A DNA stretch of 38,964 bases from Candidatus Heimdallarchaeota archaeon (lineage in GTDB: Archaea > Asgardarchaeota > Heimdallarchaeia > Heimdallarchaeales > Kariarchaeaceae). Location of the stretch: assembly GCA_021399405.1 (NCBI GenBank), contig JAAFKL010000125.1:1-38964 (forward strand). The letters are read 5' to 3'. Below are positions 1 to 7,594 of the stretch, piece after piece; position 1 is the first letter of the stretch, and each line of letters opens with the position of its first letter. Under the pieces are notes generated by a model. The model did no database searches. It saw nothing but the letters and a program-made list of their open reading frames with translations, and was not told the DNA's origin. The translations under genes were made by a program, and so were the position numbers.

Positions 1-2
1 AC

Positions 3-10
3 CGATCGAT
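3..10. repeat. Intergenic CGATCGAT motif abutting the helicase stop codon
   Basis: CGATCGAT ends on the first base of the minus-strand TAA stop (10-12) of the XPD-like helicase gene. Confidence 0.55.
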
Positions 11-1947
11 TAATTTCCTCTGAGATCTCTTAGATCAGGAAAATCGACATACAATTCATTCAATCTTCCTTTTAATTGTTCCATATTTCTCACCCTGGTT
101 AATTTCATAGATTTCTTGAGATAATCTTGGGCACGATAATCAAGTATCACCAGAGCACCTCTATCCTTATTTGTCCTGATGGTTCTACCGAATGCTTGCT
201 TGACTTTTCTTTCGAGAGGAATCTGCATCATAAATTGTTGTGCAGCTTTTTTATCTCTGGCAGCGTGGGTCATAGCCTGTCTAACAATAGCCTTGTCCTT
301 ACTTGGAGGCGAGAAGGGGAGTCCAGCCATGATGACCATTGAGATTAACGAATTTCCCTTGTGAACAACCTCTACACCCTCCGCTAATTTGCCTGCAGCC
401 ACAGCAAGAACCACATATGGTTGTTTTGCATATATTAAAAGATTCGACATCTTCTCGGATGAGGTGGTCCTGGTCTCCTCAAGCACCTGGGTATCAAGAT
501 TATGTTGTACAATGTATTCAGATACATATGGGGATAACTCATCCTTGAAATCATAGGATGGACAGAGAACCAGCACATGTCTGGGTGAAAGAGGTATAAT
601 CTCCATAATCACCTCGGTCATGGTTTTATAGAGCATAGGGGAACGTTTTTTGAACAAAGAGGTCAAACCCTTGTATCTCATATAACAGCGGAATTGATTG
701 GAAACATCACTCTCCTTTGATACCAAAGTCTCAGCCTTGTGCATACCGAATAATCTCTTGTAGGATATAATTGGCTGAAATGTTCCTGATTGGAATATCG
801 CAAGGCGAGCACCGTACAATTCTGATAACATAACATCTGGAGTTGATTGAACAATCTCCATTCTGTTCTTCCTTGCCACAATATCCCCGATATAGACCGA
901 GTTAAGAAAACTTGATAGGGAGATTAAAGCATCATCAGTCAAATCTGCGATAGTTATCTGATACTTGTCTCGCACCGATTTGACGCATTCTGAAATTACT
1001 CTTTTCAAATGATCAATCTCCTCATCAGATCCCAACTCATGAGTCTGAACTTTCTTGGATAATTTCATTAGACTCTGCATGTTAACCAAGATCCTCAGTT
1101 TACCAAACAGAAAAATCGCTTTGTTCACATGTTCTATTGTTAATGATGTGCGGGAAGGAGAGACAAGATTATGTGCTTCATCTACCAGAAACAGAACCTG
1201 TGAAATATCGACTCCCATATTTTTCATAGTAGCCTCTAACAAATTGCCATTAAGATAAGGATAAGTGGCGATGATAACAGTTGCATGTCTCATCAGCTCT
1301 CGCTGCTTGTAGTATCCACATGATTTGAGATTACCATAAAAATCATGGACCCGATCCATGGTGGGTGTACCCTTCTGGGATTGACCTGCCAGTGCCATAT
1401 CCAATCTCATAAGCAGTGGTTTGGCATACTGTCCTTTGAAGAATTTTTGATTATTGGGTAGTAATTGACAGGGAAGTGATTTACAGAGAAAATGTACCGC
1501 TTGACTGGAGAATTTCATATGTTGTCGGATAAAAGGTAACTGTTTGCATAAACGAGCTTTACCCATTACAGGCAAGATCATATTATCTTCATCATTAGCA
1601 ATACCCTTCTTGAAACCCTCAAACCCTCCAACAATTCTGCCCCACTCACGCATTATTGGTTCCATCTGAGATACTGTTCTGACTATAACCACTATCTTCT
1701 CCCCATCATTTCTTCTAGCCAAAAGAGAGGCTAGAGAGGCAATGGTCTTTCCGGATCCCGTGGGTGCTTCCAGTAATAAAGCACCTTTCTCTTTTAGCTG
1801 TAATATTCTGGAGATAATCTGGTACTGGTGTTGATTTGGCTGCTCATAAGGGAAGAGATCCATTGCTCTTGCATAATTCTCATTAAAAGTACGTTCAAAA
1901 GGAATTAATTCTTCTTTAGAAGTCTCAGCCACCTCAGTATTGTTCAC
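10..1947 (-). CDS. XPD/Rad3-like Fe-S superfamily 2 DNA helicase
   Basis: This is probably an ATP-dependent 5'-3' DNA helicase for repair or replication. Walker A APTGSGKT lies at residues 61-68, the DEAH box at 256-259, and motif VI (QAFGRTIRTNKDRG) near residue 600. Between motifs I and II are four cysteines (134, 155, 160, 210). The last sits in SCGYYKQ followed by a conserved-looking ATYPYL, which matches the fourth Fe-S ligand region of XPD. The spacing C-x20-C-x4-C-x49-C is wider than in textbook XPD. The start is GTG at 1947; a TATA-like box at 1968-1977 supports it, although Met29 just before FPYEQ is possible. The length (645 aa) fits the XPD/DinG family. XPD versus DinG-like assignment is not settled. 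Confidence 0.88.
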   Translation of the reverse strand: MNNTEVAETSKEELIPFERTFNENYARAMDLFPYEQPNQHQYQIISRILQLKEKGALLLEAPTGSGKTIASLASLLARRNDGEKIVVIVRTVSQMEPIMREWGRIVGGFEGFKKGIANDEDNMILPVMGKARLCKQLPFIRQHMKFSSQAVHFLCKSLPCQLLPNNQKFFKGQYAKPLLMRLDMALAGQSQKGTPTMDRVHDFYGNLKSCGYYKQRELMRHATVIIATYPYLNGNLLEATMKNMGVDISQVLFLVDEAHNLVSPSRTSLTIEHVNKAIFLFGKLRILVNMQSLMKLSKKVQTHELGSDEEIDHLKRVISECVKSVRDKYQITIADLTDDALISLSSFLNSVYIGDIVARKNRMEIVQSTPDVMLSELYGARLAIFQSGTFQPIISYKRLFGMHKAETLVSKESDVSNQFRCYMRYKGLTSLFKKRSPMLYKTMTEVIMEIIPLSPRHVLVLCPSYDFKDELSPYVSEYIVQHNLDTQVLEETRTTSSEKMSNLLIYAKQPYVVLAVAAGKLAEGVEVVHKGNSLISMVIMAGLPFSPPSKDKAIVRQAMTHAARDKKAAQQFMMQIPLERKVKQAFGRTIRTNKDRGALVILDYRAQDYLKKSMKLTRVRNMEQLKGRLNELYVDFPDLRDLRGN

Positions 1948-1967
1948 ATAGAATATTAAGCTTGAAA

Positions 1968-1977
1968 ACTATTTAAC
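1968..1977 (-). promoter_or_regulatory. TATA-like box of the XPD-like helicase gene
   Basis: On the minus strand this reads AGTTAAATAG, centred about 25 bp before the GTG start at 1947. That is the normal position for a leaderless archaeal transcript. Confidence 0.5.
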
Positions 1978-1988
1978 TAAAAATACCT

Positions 1989-1997
1989 CGATCGATC
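1989..1997. repeat. Intergenic CGATCGAT motif
   Basis: CGATCGATC lies in the divergent region between the helicase gene and the KamA-like gene. It is one of at least seven copies of the octamer, all outside genes. Confidence 0.6.
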
Positions 1998-2096
1998 AAA
2001 ATCCTCCCTAATCATCTTTCGTCTGGTAACCGCAATATTTTTATAAAATTTTTCAATTACTTCATTATCACATTTAATTTTTAGTTTTTTTACGGC

Positions 2097-2158
2097 AACT
2101 AGGCCCTGAATCAACAATTTTCAGCAATGTTTCATTCATTGTTCCCTAGTTAGGTGAT
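2097..2158 (+). promoter_or_regulatory. 5' leader inverted repeat abutting the ribosome-binding site of the KamA-like gene
   Basis: AACTAGG at 2097-2103 is complementary to CCTAGTT at 2145-2151. The right arm runs straight into the Shine-Dalgarno-like AGGTGAT at 2152-2158, just before the ATG at 2164. With an AT-rich promoter candidate near 2039-2048 the mRNA would have a leader of roughly 90-100 nt, unlike the leaderless genes elsewhere. Folding of this stem could control access to the ribosome-binding site. The stem is short (7 bp) and the loop long (41 nt), so this is only a candidate. Confidence 0.35.
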
Positions 2159-2163
2159 TTATT

Positions 2164-3531
2164 ATGAAGTACAAAGGTTATACATTACGTTCTATTGAAC
2201 AAATTCCTCAATTGGAGAATCTTGATCAAGAAATAATTGAAGAAATGAAAGTGGTTGCCAATGTGTTACCCTTTAAAACCAATGACTATGTTGTCAGTGA
2301 GTTAATAAATTGGGATAATATTCCAGAAGACCCAATCTTCCAATTAACATTTCCACAAAAAAATATGTTAATTCCAAGTCATTTTGAGACAATGGCATAC
2401 GCCATAAACCAAACTGACGATCAATTTGAAATTAAAGCAACGGCAGATAAAATTAGAAGGGAATTAAACCCTCATCCAGCTGGCCAAAAGAAGTATAATT
2501 CACCAAAATTAGAAGGTATTAATTTACAAGGTATGCAACATAAATACAGAGAAACTGTCTTATTTTTCCCTAAACATGGGCAAACTTGTCATGCATTTTG
2601 CTCATTTTGTTTTAGATGGCCTCAATTTGTTAAATTAGATGATCAAAGGTTTGCGACTAATGAAATTGATAATCTAATTAATTATCTTCAACTCCATGAT
2701 GAGGTAACCGACGTTTTATTTACAGGTGGAGATCCAATGGTCATGAGTGCAAGATTACTGAGAGATTATCTCCAACCACTAGCAGAGGCAGAACTTCCAA
2801 ATTTGAAGACCATTAGAATTGGATCTAAGTCTTTAAGCTATTGGCCACAAAGATTTGTTACCGACAAAGACAGCGAAGATGTTTTGGCTCTATTTCAAGA
2901 TATTACAGATAGTGGACTGAATCTTTCTTTTATGGCTCATTTTAATCACCATCAAGAATTAGATACAGCTATGTTAAAAAAAGCAGTCAAGAACATCCGA
3001 GAAACTCAAGCACAAATAAGGACTCAATCTCCGATATTGCATAATATAAATGCAAATCCAGATGTTTGGGCAAATATGTGGAGAGAACAGGTCAATCTTG
3101 GAATGATCCCTTACTACATGTTTATTGTAAGGGATACAGGTGCACAACACTATTTCAATGTCACATTAGAAGATGCATGGCTTATTTTTCAAAAAGCATA
3201 TCAACAAGTTAGTGGAATATGTCGTACAGTCAGAGGGCCTTCCATGTCAGCAACTCCAGGAAAAATTGAAGTTACTGGTATTACTGAATTAGGCAATCAG
3301 AAGTTATTTGTACTCAAGTTTATTCAAGGAAGAAATCCAGATTGGGTTAATAAGCCATTTTTCGCTAAATATGACCCTACAGCAGTTTGGCTTGATGATT
3401 TAGTTCCATTTGAGGGATCTCAATTTTTCTTTGAAAAAGAATTGGATCAATATCTGAGACCTTCTGGACAATTTCAACTTCCGATGATTGAAGAGCAATT
3501 TGAAGAAGAAGGAGTTGAAAAAGAAGTATAA
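2164..3531 (+). CDS. KamA-family radical SAM aminomutase (lysine 2,3-aminomutase-like)
   Basis: Members of this family move an amino group using a [4Fe-4S] cluster, S-adenosylmethionine and pyridoxal phosphate. The cluster motif C142-HAF-C146-SF-C149 is followed by FRW, as in the CxxxCxxCFR motif of lysine 2,3-aminomutase. GGDP at 188-191 matches the SAM-binding GGEP-type motif. K367 in ATPGK sits where the family's PLP-binding lysine follows a glycine-rich stretch, but the usual GGGGK is reduced here. The length (455 aa) is close to the family's. The substrate cannot be read from the sequence: lysine, glutamate, or something else given the unusual HAF/SF residues. The start ATG is preceded by AGGTGAT. 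The gene appears monocistronic. Confidence 0.85.
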   Translation: MKYKGYTLRSIEQIPQLENLDQEIIEEMKVVANVLPFKTNDYVVSELINWDNIPEDPIFQLTFPQKNMLIPSHFETMAYAINQTDDQFEIKATADKIRRELNPHPAGQKKYNSPKLEGINLQGMQHKYRETVLFFPKHGQTCHAFCSFCFRWPQFVKLDDQRFATNEIDNLINYLQLHDEVTDVLFTGGDPMVMSARLLRDYLQPLAEAELPNLKTIRIGSKSLSYWPQRFVTDKDSEDVLALFQDITDSGLNLSFMAHFNHHQELDTAMLKKAVKNIRETQAQIRTQSPILHNINANPDVWANMWREQVNLGMIPYYMFIVRDTGAQHYFNVTLEDAWLIFQKAYQQVSGICRTVRGPSMSATPGKIEVTGITELGNQKLFVLKFIQGRNPDWVNKPFFAKYDPTAVWLDDLVPFEGSQFFFEKELDQYLRPSGQFQLPMIEEQFEEEGVEKEV

Positions 3532-3731
3532 AATCATACTAAAACATAATGGAAAATATTAATTATGTGAAAAATAGATTATTTGAGAAATAATAATTCC
3601 AATTTGTCAGCTAATAAACCGAAATTATCTCCTCTTGACTTGCTTGAAGGACGGAATCGACCGAATCGATTCTTCAAAGGTAGTTTGACATAACGAAACT
3701 ATCAAATTGAAAGATTAGTGATTGATACATG

Positions 3732-3751
3732 ATTGCAAAACTATTTGCAAT
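3732..3751. promoter_or_regulatory. Perfect 8-bp inverted repeat upstream of the amidohydrolase gene
   Basis: ATTGCAAA (3732-3739), a 4-nt spacer, then TTTGCAAT (3744-3751). It lies about 30-50 bp upstream of the TATA-like TTTTTATATG (about 3782-3791) of the gene starting at 3815, a typical position for a dimeric activator site. A further pair of arms, TAGTTT/AAACTA, lies at 3681-3701. Confidence 0.4.
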
Positions 3752-3814
3752 AATTGTTTCCTATATTGTTGAGATAAGTTATTTTTATATGTCATCTAGT
3801 TTCACTAAAATAAG

Positions 3815-4678
3815 ATGAATGTAAAATGTGGTTTAATTCAACTGTCGTCCGCACCTTTTGACGAAAACACCAGTATGGCTGATATTAAGGAAGCCAATAT
3901 TGTCAAACATGAGGACATGGTTAGAAAGGCCGGAGAAGCTGGTGTCCAGATATTGTGTCTTCAGGAATTATTCACCGCACCATATTTTGCAGCAGAGCAA
4001 CAAACCAAGTGGTATGGGCTCACAGAATATGTGCCTGGACCAACAACAGATAGATTTGCAAAGCTTGCCAAAGAGTACAAGATGGTAATAATCCTCCCCA
4101 TATATGAAAAGAGCCAACATGGTATATACTATAATACAGCAGCAGTAATTGATGCTGATGGAGAATATTTGGGAAAATACCGCAAAAACCATATTCCACA
4201 TGCTCTTCCTGGTTTCTGGGAGAAATTTTATTTTACACCAGGAAATCTTGGTTATCCCGTGTTTAAAACCAAATATGCTAAAATTGGAGTTTACATTTGT
4301 TACGATAGACATTTTCCTGAAGGTGCAAGAGCATTAGCACTTAATGGAGCAGAAATTATTTTCAACCCATCTGCCACTATCGCTGGCTTTAGAGAACATC
4401 TATGGAAGATTGAACAACCTGCACATACAATTGCAAATGGTGTCTTTTTTGGAGCAATCAACAGAGTTGGTGAAGAAGCTCCTTGGAAAACTGGTCACTT
4501 CTTTGGTACCTCATACTTCTGCAATCCATTTGGTGAAATTATGGTTGAAGGATCACGAGATCAAGATGAGATGGTGGTGGCAGATTTGAATTTGGATCTG
4601 ATCACTGAAGCACGAGATGCTTGGCAATTTTTTAGAGATAGAAGACCCGAAACTTACGGTGTTGTAAGTGAATATTAA
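3815..4678 (+). CDS. Nitrilase-superfamily amidohydrolase, beta-ureidopropionase / N-carbamoyl amidase type
   Basis: It probably hydrolyses an N-carbamoyl amine or amino acid (for example N-carbamoyl-beta-alanine or N-carbamoylputrescine) to the amine, CO2 and ammonia in the cytoplasm. The catalytic Glu-Lys-Cys triad is visible: E51 in CLQELF, K124 in YRKNHIP, and C162 in VYICYDRHFPEGAR. The blocks GNLGYPVF, NGAEIIFNPSATI and GAINRVG closely follow beta-ureidopropionase as I recall it. The 287-aa length is normal for a single-domain member. The gene is monocistronic, has a TATA-like box about 28 bp before the ATG, and lies convergent to the small gene at 4711-4941. Exact substrate is inference; pyrimidine degradation or polyamine synthesis are the main options. 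No partner pathway gene is seen nearby. Confidence 0.85.
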   Translation: MNVKCGLIQLSSAPFDENTSMADIKEANIVKHEDMVRKAGEAGVQILCLQELFTAPYFAAEQQTKWYGLTEYVPGPTTDRFAKLAKEYKMVIILPIYEKSQHGIYYNTAAVIDADGEYLGKYRKNHIPHALPGFWEKFYFTPGNLGYPVFKTKYAKIGVYICYDRHFPEGARALALNGAEIIFNPSATIAGFREHLWKIEQPAHTIANGVFFGAINRVGEEAPWKTGHFFGTSYFCNPFGEIMVEGSRDQDEMVVADLNLDLITEARDAWQFFRDRRPETYGVVSEY

Positions 4679-4710
4679 AGGATAAACTGTCAATAACCAA
4701 AGAACAATAC

Positions 4711-4941
4711 CTACGATACTCCAAGAAATTCTCTAAATGAATCCGCTAAGAAAGAGAATAAATTGAATTTTTGTAACAAATAAATGAGAGAAAAGAAAAA
4801 CACAATTGTTGTGATAAGTGTCAGAATTAATGAATTAAACAAAAATGACATAATGTAGGCGAATATAACAACCAATGCTAGAGGGGGTAGTAAAATTAAG
4901 CCAAGAATGAATCCCAAATCATCAAGATCCGTATGGTACAT
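4711..4941 (-). CDS. Small membrane protein, unknown
   Basis: A 76-residue protein that I do not recognise. After a short acidic N-terminus (YHTDLDDLG) it has one long or two closely spaced hydrophobic helices covering about residues 10-57, ending in an amphipathic tail (FLADSFREFLGVS). It converges on the amidohydrolase gene with 32 bp between stops. A candidate TATA (GTTAAATTT) lies about 35 bp upstream of the ATG. The reading frame contains no competing, better-supported gene. Confidence 0.5.
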   Translation of the reverse strand: MYHTDLDDLGFILGLILLPPLALVVIFAYIMSFLFNSLILTLITTIVFFFSLIYLLQKFNLFSFLADSFREFLGVS

Positions 4942-5099
4942 AATTATACAATCATTAATATCAGATTAATAAATTTAACTCTTTTTTGAAGATAAGATAT
5001 TGTCAAATTTATCCGATTCATATCAATTACCTCTCTGATTAATATTACACTTGAAATTTGGACGATACTTACTTATACGTGTAAACTCCAAGTTACGTT

Positions 5100-5912
5100 A
5101 TGCAGTCAACATCTAAGATTGCAATTCTCTTTATCGTAATATTATCATCTGGAGCTTTAACGGAAGGGCAATCAGTCTATTTTTCCCTACCTGATATCTA
5201 CGAAGAGGGAGATTTTGTTCAGTTTTACATTGATTACTATGGCATAAATGATACCAACGGTGAACGAATAGATTTCAATGAGAGCTATGGACAAATTACT
5301 CATGAGTTTCTGTTAACACATCTGAAATACGAAGGATCAAACAGTGCCTATTTTGATAATCAATTCCATTCATTTGAATCTGAAATTGTATACTATAATC
5401 GATATGAAGACGGGTATAAACCTAATTGGTTATTCACTGATCTTGCTGGATATAAAATGGGAGATGAAATACTAGAGTTCCAAGAAGATCTAACCGATGC
5501 TTTTGATTTGGATGAAACATTGGACACCAAAGGACAATATTTCATTGTAGACGAGACTGAATATTTGCTGGAATTAGATGGGGCAAATACCAGCATCCCC
5601 GCTTGGGTGGTGGAGATGCGATTTGATGGCTATTCGAATTGGGGGGACTTTAATATGCATATTTCCGTAGACATTATACTTTCAAAAACGACTGGAATCT
5701 GGTTAAAAGTCTCGGGCTCACATTTGTATACTTACGATTCTGGTCAAATTAATACGGGCGGTGGAGTTGAAGCTTTCGCAATTGCTGCTAGTGGTGTTAA
5801 TTTTGATCCTACGGTTCGAACAAGATCCGAACAAGCAGGATTGCCTCTAGTATCATTTGTATTGCCATTAATTTTAATTTCTGTGATTTTGAGACACAGG
5901 TTTAGAAATTGA
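5100..5912 (+). CDS. Secreted surface protein with C-terminal membrane anchor
   Basis: I recognise no catalytic domain. The first ~24 residues form a signal peptide (IAILFIVILSSGAL), followed by an ectodomain of ~215 residues rich in Tyr, Asp, Asn and Phe. Near the C-terminus a hydrophobic segment (LVSFVLPLILISVIL) is followed by a basic tail RHRFRN. That is an archaeal CTERM-like or simple tail-anchor arrangement, with the protein body outside the cell. It shares this layout with the NHL protein at 13153 and the NosD-like protein at 32933. A TATA-like CTTATACG about 28 bp before the ATG supports the start. The stop codon overlaps TGATCGAT, a variant of the intergenic CGATCGAT motif. Confidence 0.7.
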   Translation: MQSTSKIAILFIVILSSGALTEGQSVYFSLPDIYEEGDFVQFYIDYYGINDTNGERIDFNESYGQITHEFLLTHLKYEGSNSAYFDNQFHSFESEIVYYNRYEDGYKPNWLFTDLAGYKMGDEILEFQEDLTDAFDLDETLDTKGQYFIVDETEYLLELDGANTSIPAWVVEMRFDGYSNWGDFNMHISVDIILSKTTGIWLKVSGSHLYTYDSGQINTGGGVEAFAIAASGVNFDPTVRTRSEQAGLPLVSFVLPLILISVILRHRFRN

Positions 5913-6136
5913 TCGATTAATTAGAGAAATTAAACCCATTAATGTTCTCAATAGATCATCAAAACTGAAAGTTATAAATCTAAAATCAAACTATCAAACG
6001 ATGTTTCCAATTACAACACTTAAGTAGAGATAGGTCAATCAATAGATATCAAGTTTAAACTACTAGATTTGTATAATTTTTTTATAATCTCATTATACGA
6101 AATAGACAATTTTAGAAGTATACTGGTGATAAAAAA

Positions 6137-6328
6137 ATGAAAAGTACAGTCAAAAGAATTAAATCAACATTTGGATTCATTAACGGAGAAGGAGAAAAAG
6201 ATGTCTTTTTCCACGAATCAAATTTGGAAGGAGTTAAACTCCATGAACTAAGAGAAGGATCCGAAGTAGAATTCGACCTCCAAGAGACCGAAAAAGGCCT
6301 CGAAGCAACCAACGTTAAGTTAGCTTAA
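6137..6328 (+). CDS. Cold-shock domain protein (CspA-like)
   Basis: A 63-residue single CSD protein expected to bind single-stranded RNA or DNA as an OB-fold. The RNP-1-like FGFI (residues 12-15) and RNP-2-like DVFFHES (22-28) are both present, and the length is nearly that of bacterial CspA (about 65-70). The ATG follows a Shine-Dalgarno-like CTGGTGAT about 8 nt upstream, unlike most first genes here, which look leaderless. AT-rich promoter elements lie around 6070-6090. Csp proteins are widespread in bacteria and patchy in archaea, so this gene may have been acquired by transfer; that is inference. Confidence 0.92.
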   Translation: MKSTVKRIKSTFGFINGEGEKDVFFHESNLEGVKLHELREGSEVEFDLQETEKGLEATNVKLA

Positions 6329-6344
6329 TTATCAATTCAATCAA

Positions 6345-6485
6345 TTATAATCCGAAACGATTTGTAATTACAAGATATTTATTATTCTCAATAGCGAAGC
6401 GTTTGTAAGAGGCATTATCCCACATAAACGAGGCCAGATTGTTCATGGCATAAAGGATGACAAGTAGAAACAAAAAATACATCAT
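6345..6485 (-). CDS. 46-residue membrane peptide with its own promoter
   Basis: A short ORF starts MMYFLFLLVILYAMNN, giving one hydrophobic helix (about residues 3-13), then a polar C-terminal half with WDNASYKRFAIENNKYLV and a final NRFGL. It ends with TAA at 6345-6347. A strong TATA-like box (CTTATATAG on the minus strand, within 6507-6520) is centred about 28 bp before the ATG, matching the spacing of the larger genes. I do not recognise the family. It fills most of the otherwise empty gap between the cold-shock gene and the membrane protein at 6606. Evidence is promoter spacing plus protein-like composition; conservation has not been tested. Confidence 0.5.
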   Translation of the reverse strand: MMYFLFLLVILYAMNNLASFMWDNASYKRFAIENNKYLVITNRFGL

Positions 6486-6506
6486 ATCAATATCACGGAG
6501 TTAAAT

Positions 6507-6520
6507 TCTATATAAGAAAA
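6507..6520 (-). promoter_or_regulatory. TATA-like box of the 46-residue peptide gene
   Basis: The minus strand reads TTTTCTTATATAGAA across this stretch, centred about 28 bp upstream of the ATG at 6485. Confidence 0.5.
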
Positions 6521-6590
6521 ATATTGCAACGATATTCGATACGAGACTTGAATCTAAGAATCTTTTGTTTGAAAAATGAATTAAAAGGAT

Positions 6591-6598
6591 CGATCGAT
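6591..6598. repeat. Intergenic CGATCGAT motif, 7 nt past a stop codon
   Basis: On the minus strand the order is TAA stop (6606-6608), 7 nt, ATCGATCGAT, then CC and a TTTT run. The T-run resembles an archaeal termination signal. Confidence 0.6.
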
Positions 6599-6605
6599 AG
6601 AAAGA

Positions 6606-7424
6606 TTAGGTTTCTTCAGAAGTCTCTACAGTAGGATCATCCACTGGAATTGAACTAGATGCTACATTACTTGGTGTTACATCTTTAAAGATCCATTTTT
6701 CACTTTTTACCAACCACGCAATACCAAAGGCTTCTGTGGCAATTGCTTCTAGCCATAAAGTATAGTACAATCCATCTAGATCAACGATAGTTGCATCTAC
6801 AATCACCAGTACTAATAATAGTAAAATTGAACCCACAATAACTCTACCACAGAATTTGTAAACCGAATTTCTTCTGATTTTCCTTGCATTTCCGTCAGTA
6901 TCCTCAAATTCAGGAGTTCTGGTAGCTTCCGCCCATATCCTCTTAATCCCGCTTGGTGGAAGTTCCTCGTTTAATAATTTTTGATTAGTTCTTCTGAATA
7001 ATACCAGACAATAATAAGCCAGAAACATGAAAAATGTGAAAGCTGAGATAAGATGGATATAATTTTGTGGTACTTTGTCCACTCCCTCAGCAGAGGTTGG
7101 AGCCAAGGCAGTCAGCATGGCAAACAGACCAGCCCAATTACCTACTTTGTTATCCTCTTCCGATGGATATCCCACATATGCCAAGAGAAATAGCCCCTGT
7201 GCGATTAATGTTCCAACAAAGACATCACCCATACGTGTATAGTAATAAGAACTCATGGAACCTTGAAATATTATCTCAAAGCCATTTCCATATATCGCGT
7301 TGTGTATAATATGTCCGATAATTAGAAAAAATGGTAAACCCACTGCCGAGAGTCCTATTAGTAAACGTAACTCTTTATAGGTAATTTTATCTGCTTTATT
7401 AGATTGGTTTGCTGTTGCTCCCAT
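6606..7424 (-). CDS. Six-helix integral membrane protein, conserved unknown family
   Basis: There are six likely membrane helices: residues ~19-41, ~68-88, ~97-112, ~124-146, ~190-212 and ~222-240. The stretches SMSSYYYTRMGDVFVGTL and LFLLAYVGYP, and the late WLVKSEKWIF, resemble a family of uncharacterised bacterial and archaeal membrane proteins with an S-YYHT-R--FVG-L signature. I recall this only as unnamed. The function is unknown; the tyrosine/arginine motif after helix 1 is the most likely functional site. The C-terminal tail after the last helix is Ser/Thr/Asp/Glu rich. It is a single-gene unit, with the CGATCGAT motif 7 nt after its stop. Confidence 0.7.
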   Translation of the reverse strand: MGATANQSNKADKITYKELRLLIGLSAVGLPFFLIIGHIIHNAIYGNGFEIIFQGSMSSYYYTRMGDVFVGTLIAQGLFLLAYVGYPSEEDNKVGNWAGLFAMLTALAPTSAEGVDKVPQNYIHLISAFTFFMFLAYYCLVLFRRTNQKLLNEELPPSGIKRIWAEATRTPEFEDTDGNARKIRRNSVYKFCGRVIVGSILLLLVLVIVDATIVDLDGLYYTLWLEAIATEAFGIAWLVKSEKWIFKDVTPSNVASSSIPVDDPTVETSEET

Positions 7425-7560
7425 AGGTTTTTGGAATTATTTATCAGAATAAAAATAATTCGGGGCTTCTGTATCATTAGATATCATGAATCTATAGTTT
7501 TTTTCCATCGTTTTACTTCTACTAGAATTCGTAATCATCAATATTAGAATTAATGAGAGT

Positions 7561-7569
7561 CGATCGATC
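7561..7569. repeat. Intergenic CGATCGAT motif downstream of polB
   Basis: CGATCGATC lies 26 nt beyond the polymerase stop codon at 7595-7597. The intervening stretch also contains the inverted arms GCATG/CATGC (around 7580-7590). Confidence 0.55.
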
Positions 7570-7594
7570 AATAGATCATGCACTGGCATGTCAA

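Noticed and set aside
2039..2163. A known lysine riboswitch upstream of the KamA-like gene
   Set aside because: The leader is far shorter than the lysine riboswitch and lacks its recognisable conserved core.
3968..4312. 114-codon antisense ORF with several Cys
   Set aside because: It is antisense to the catalytic core of the amidohydrolase; cysteines arise from reverse-complement codons.
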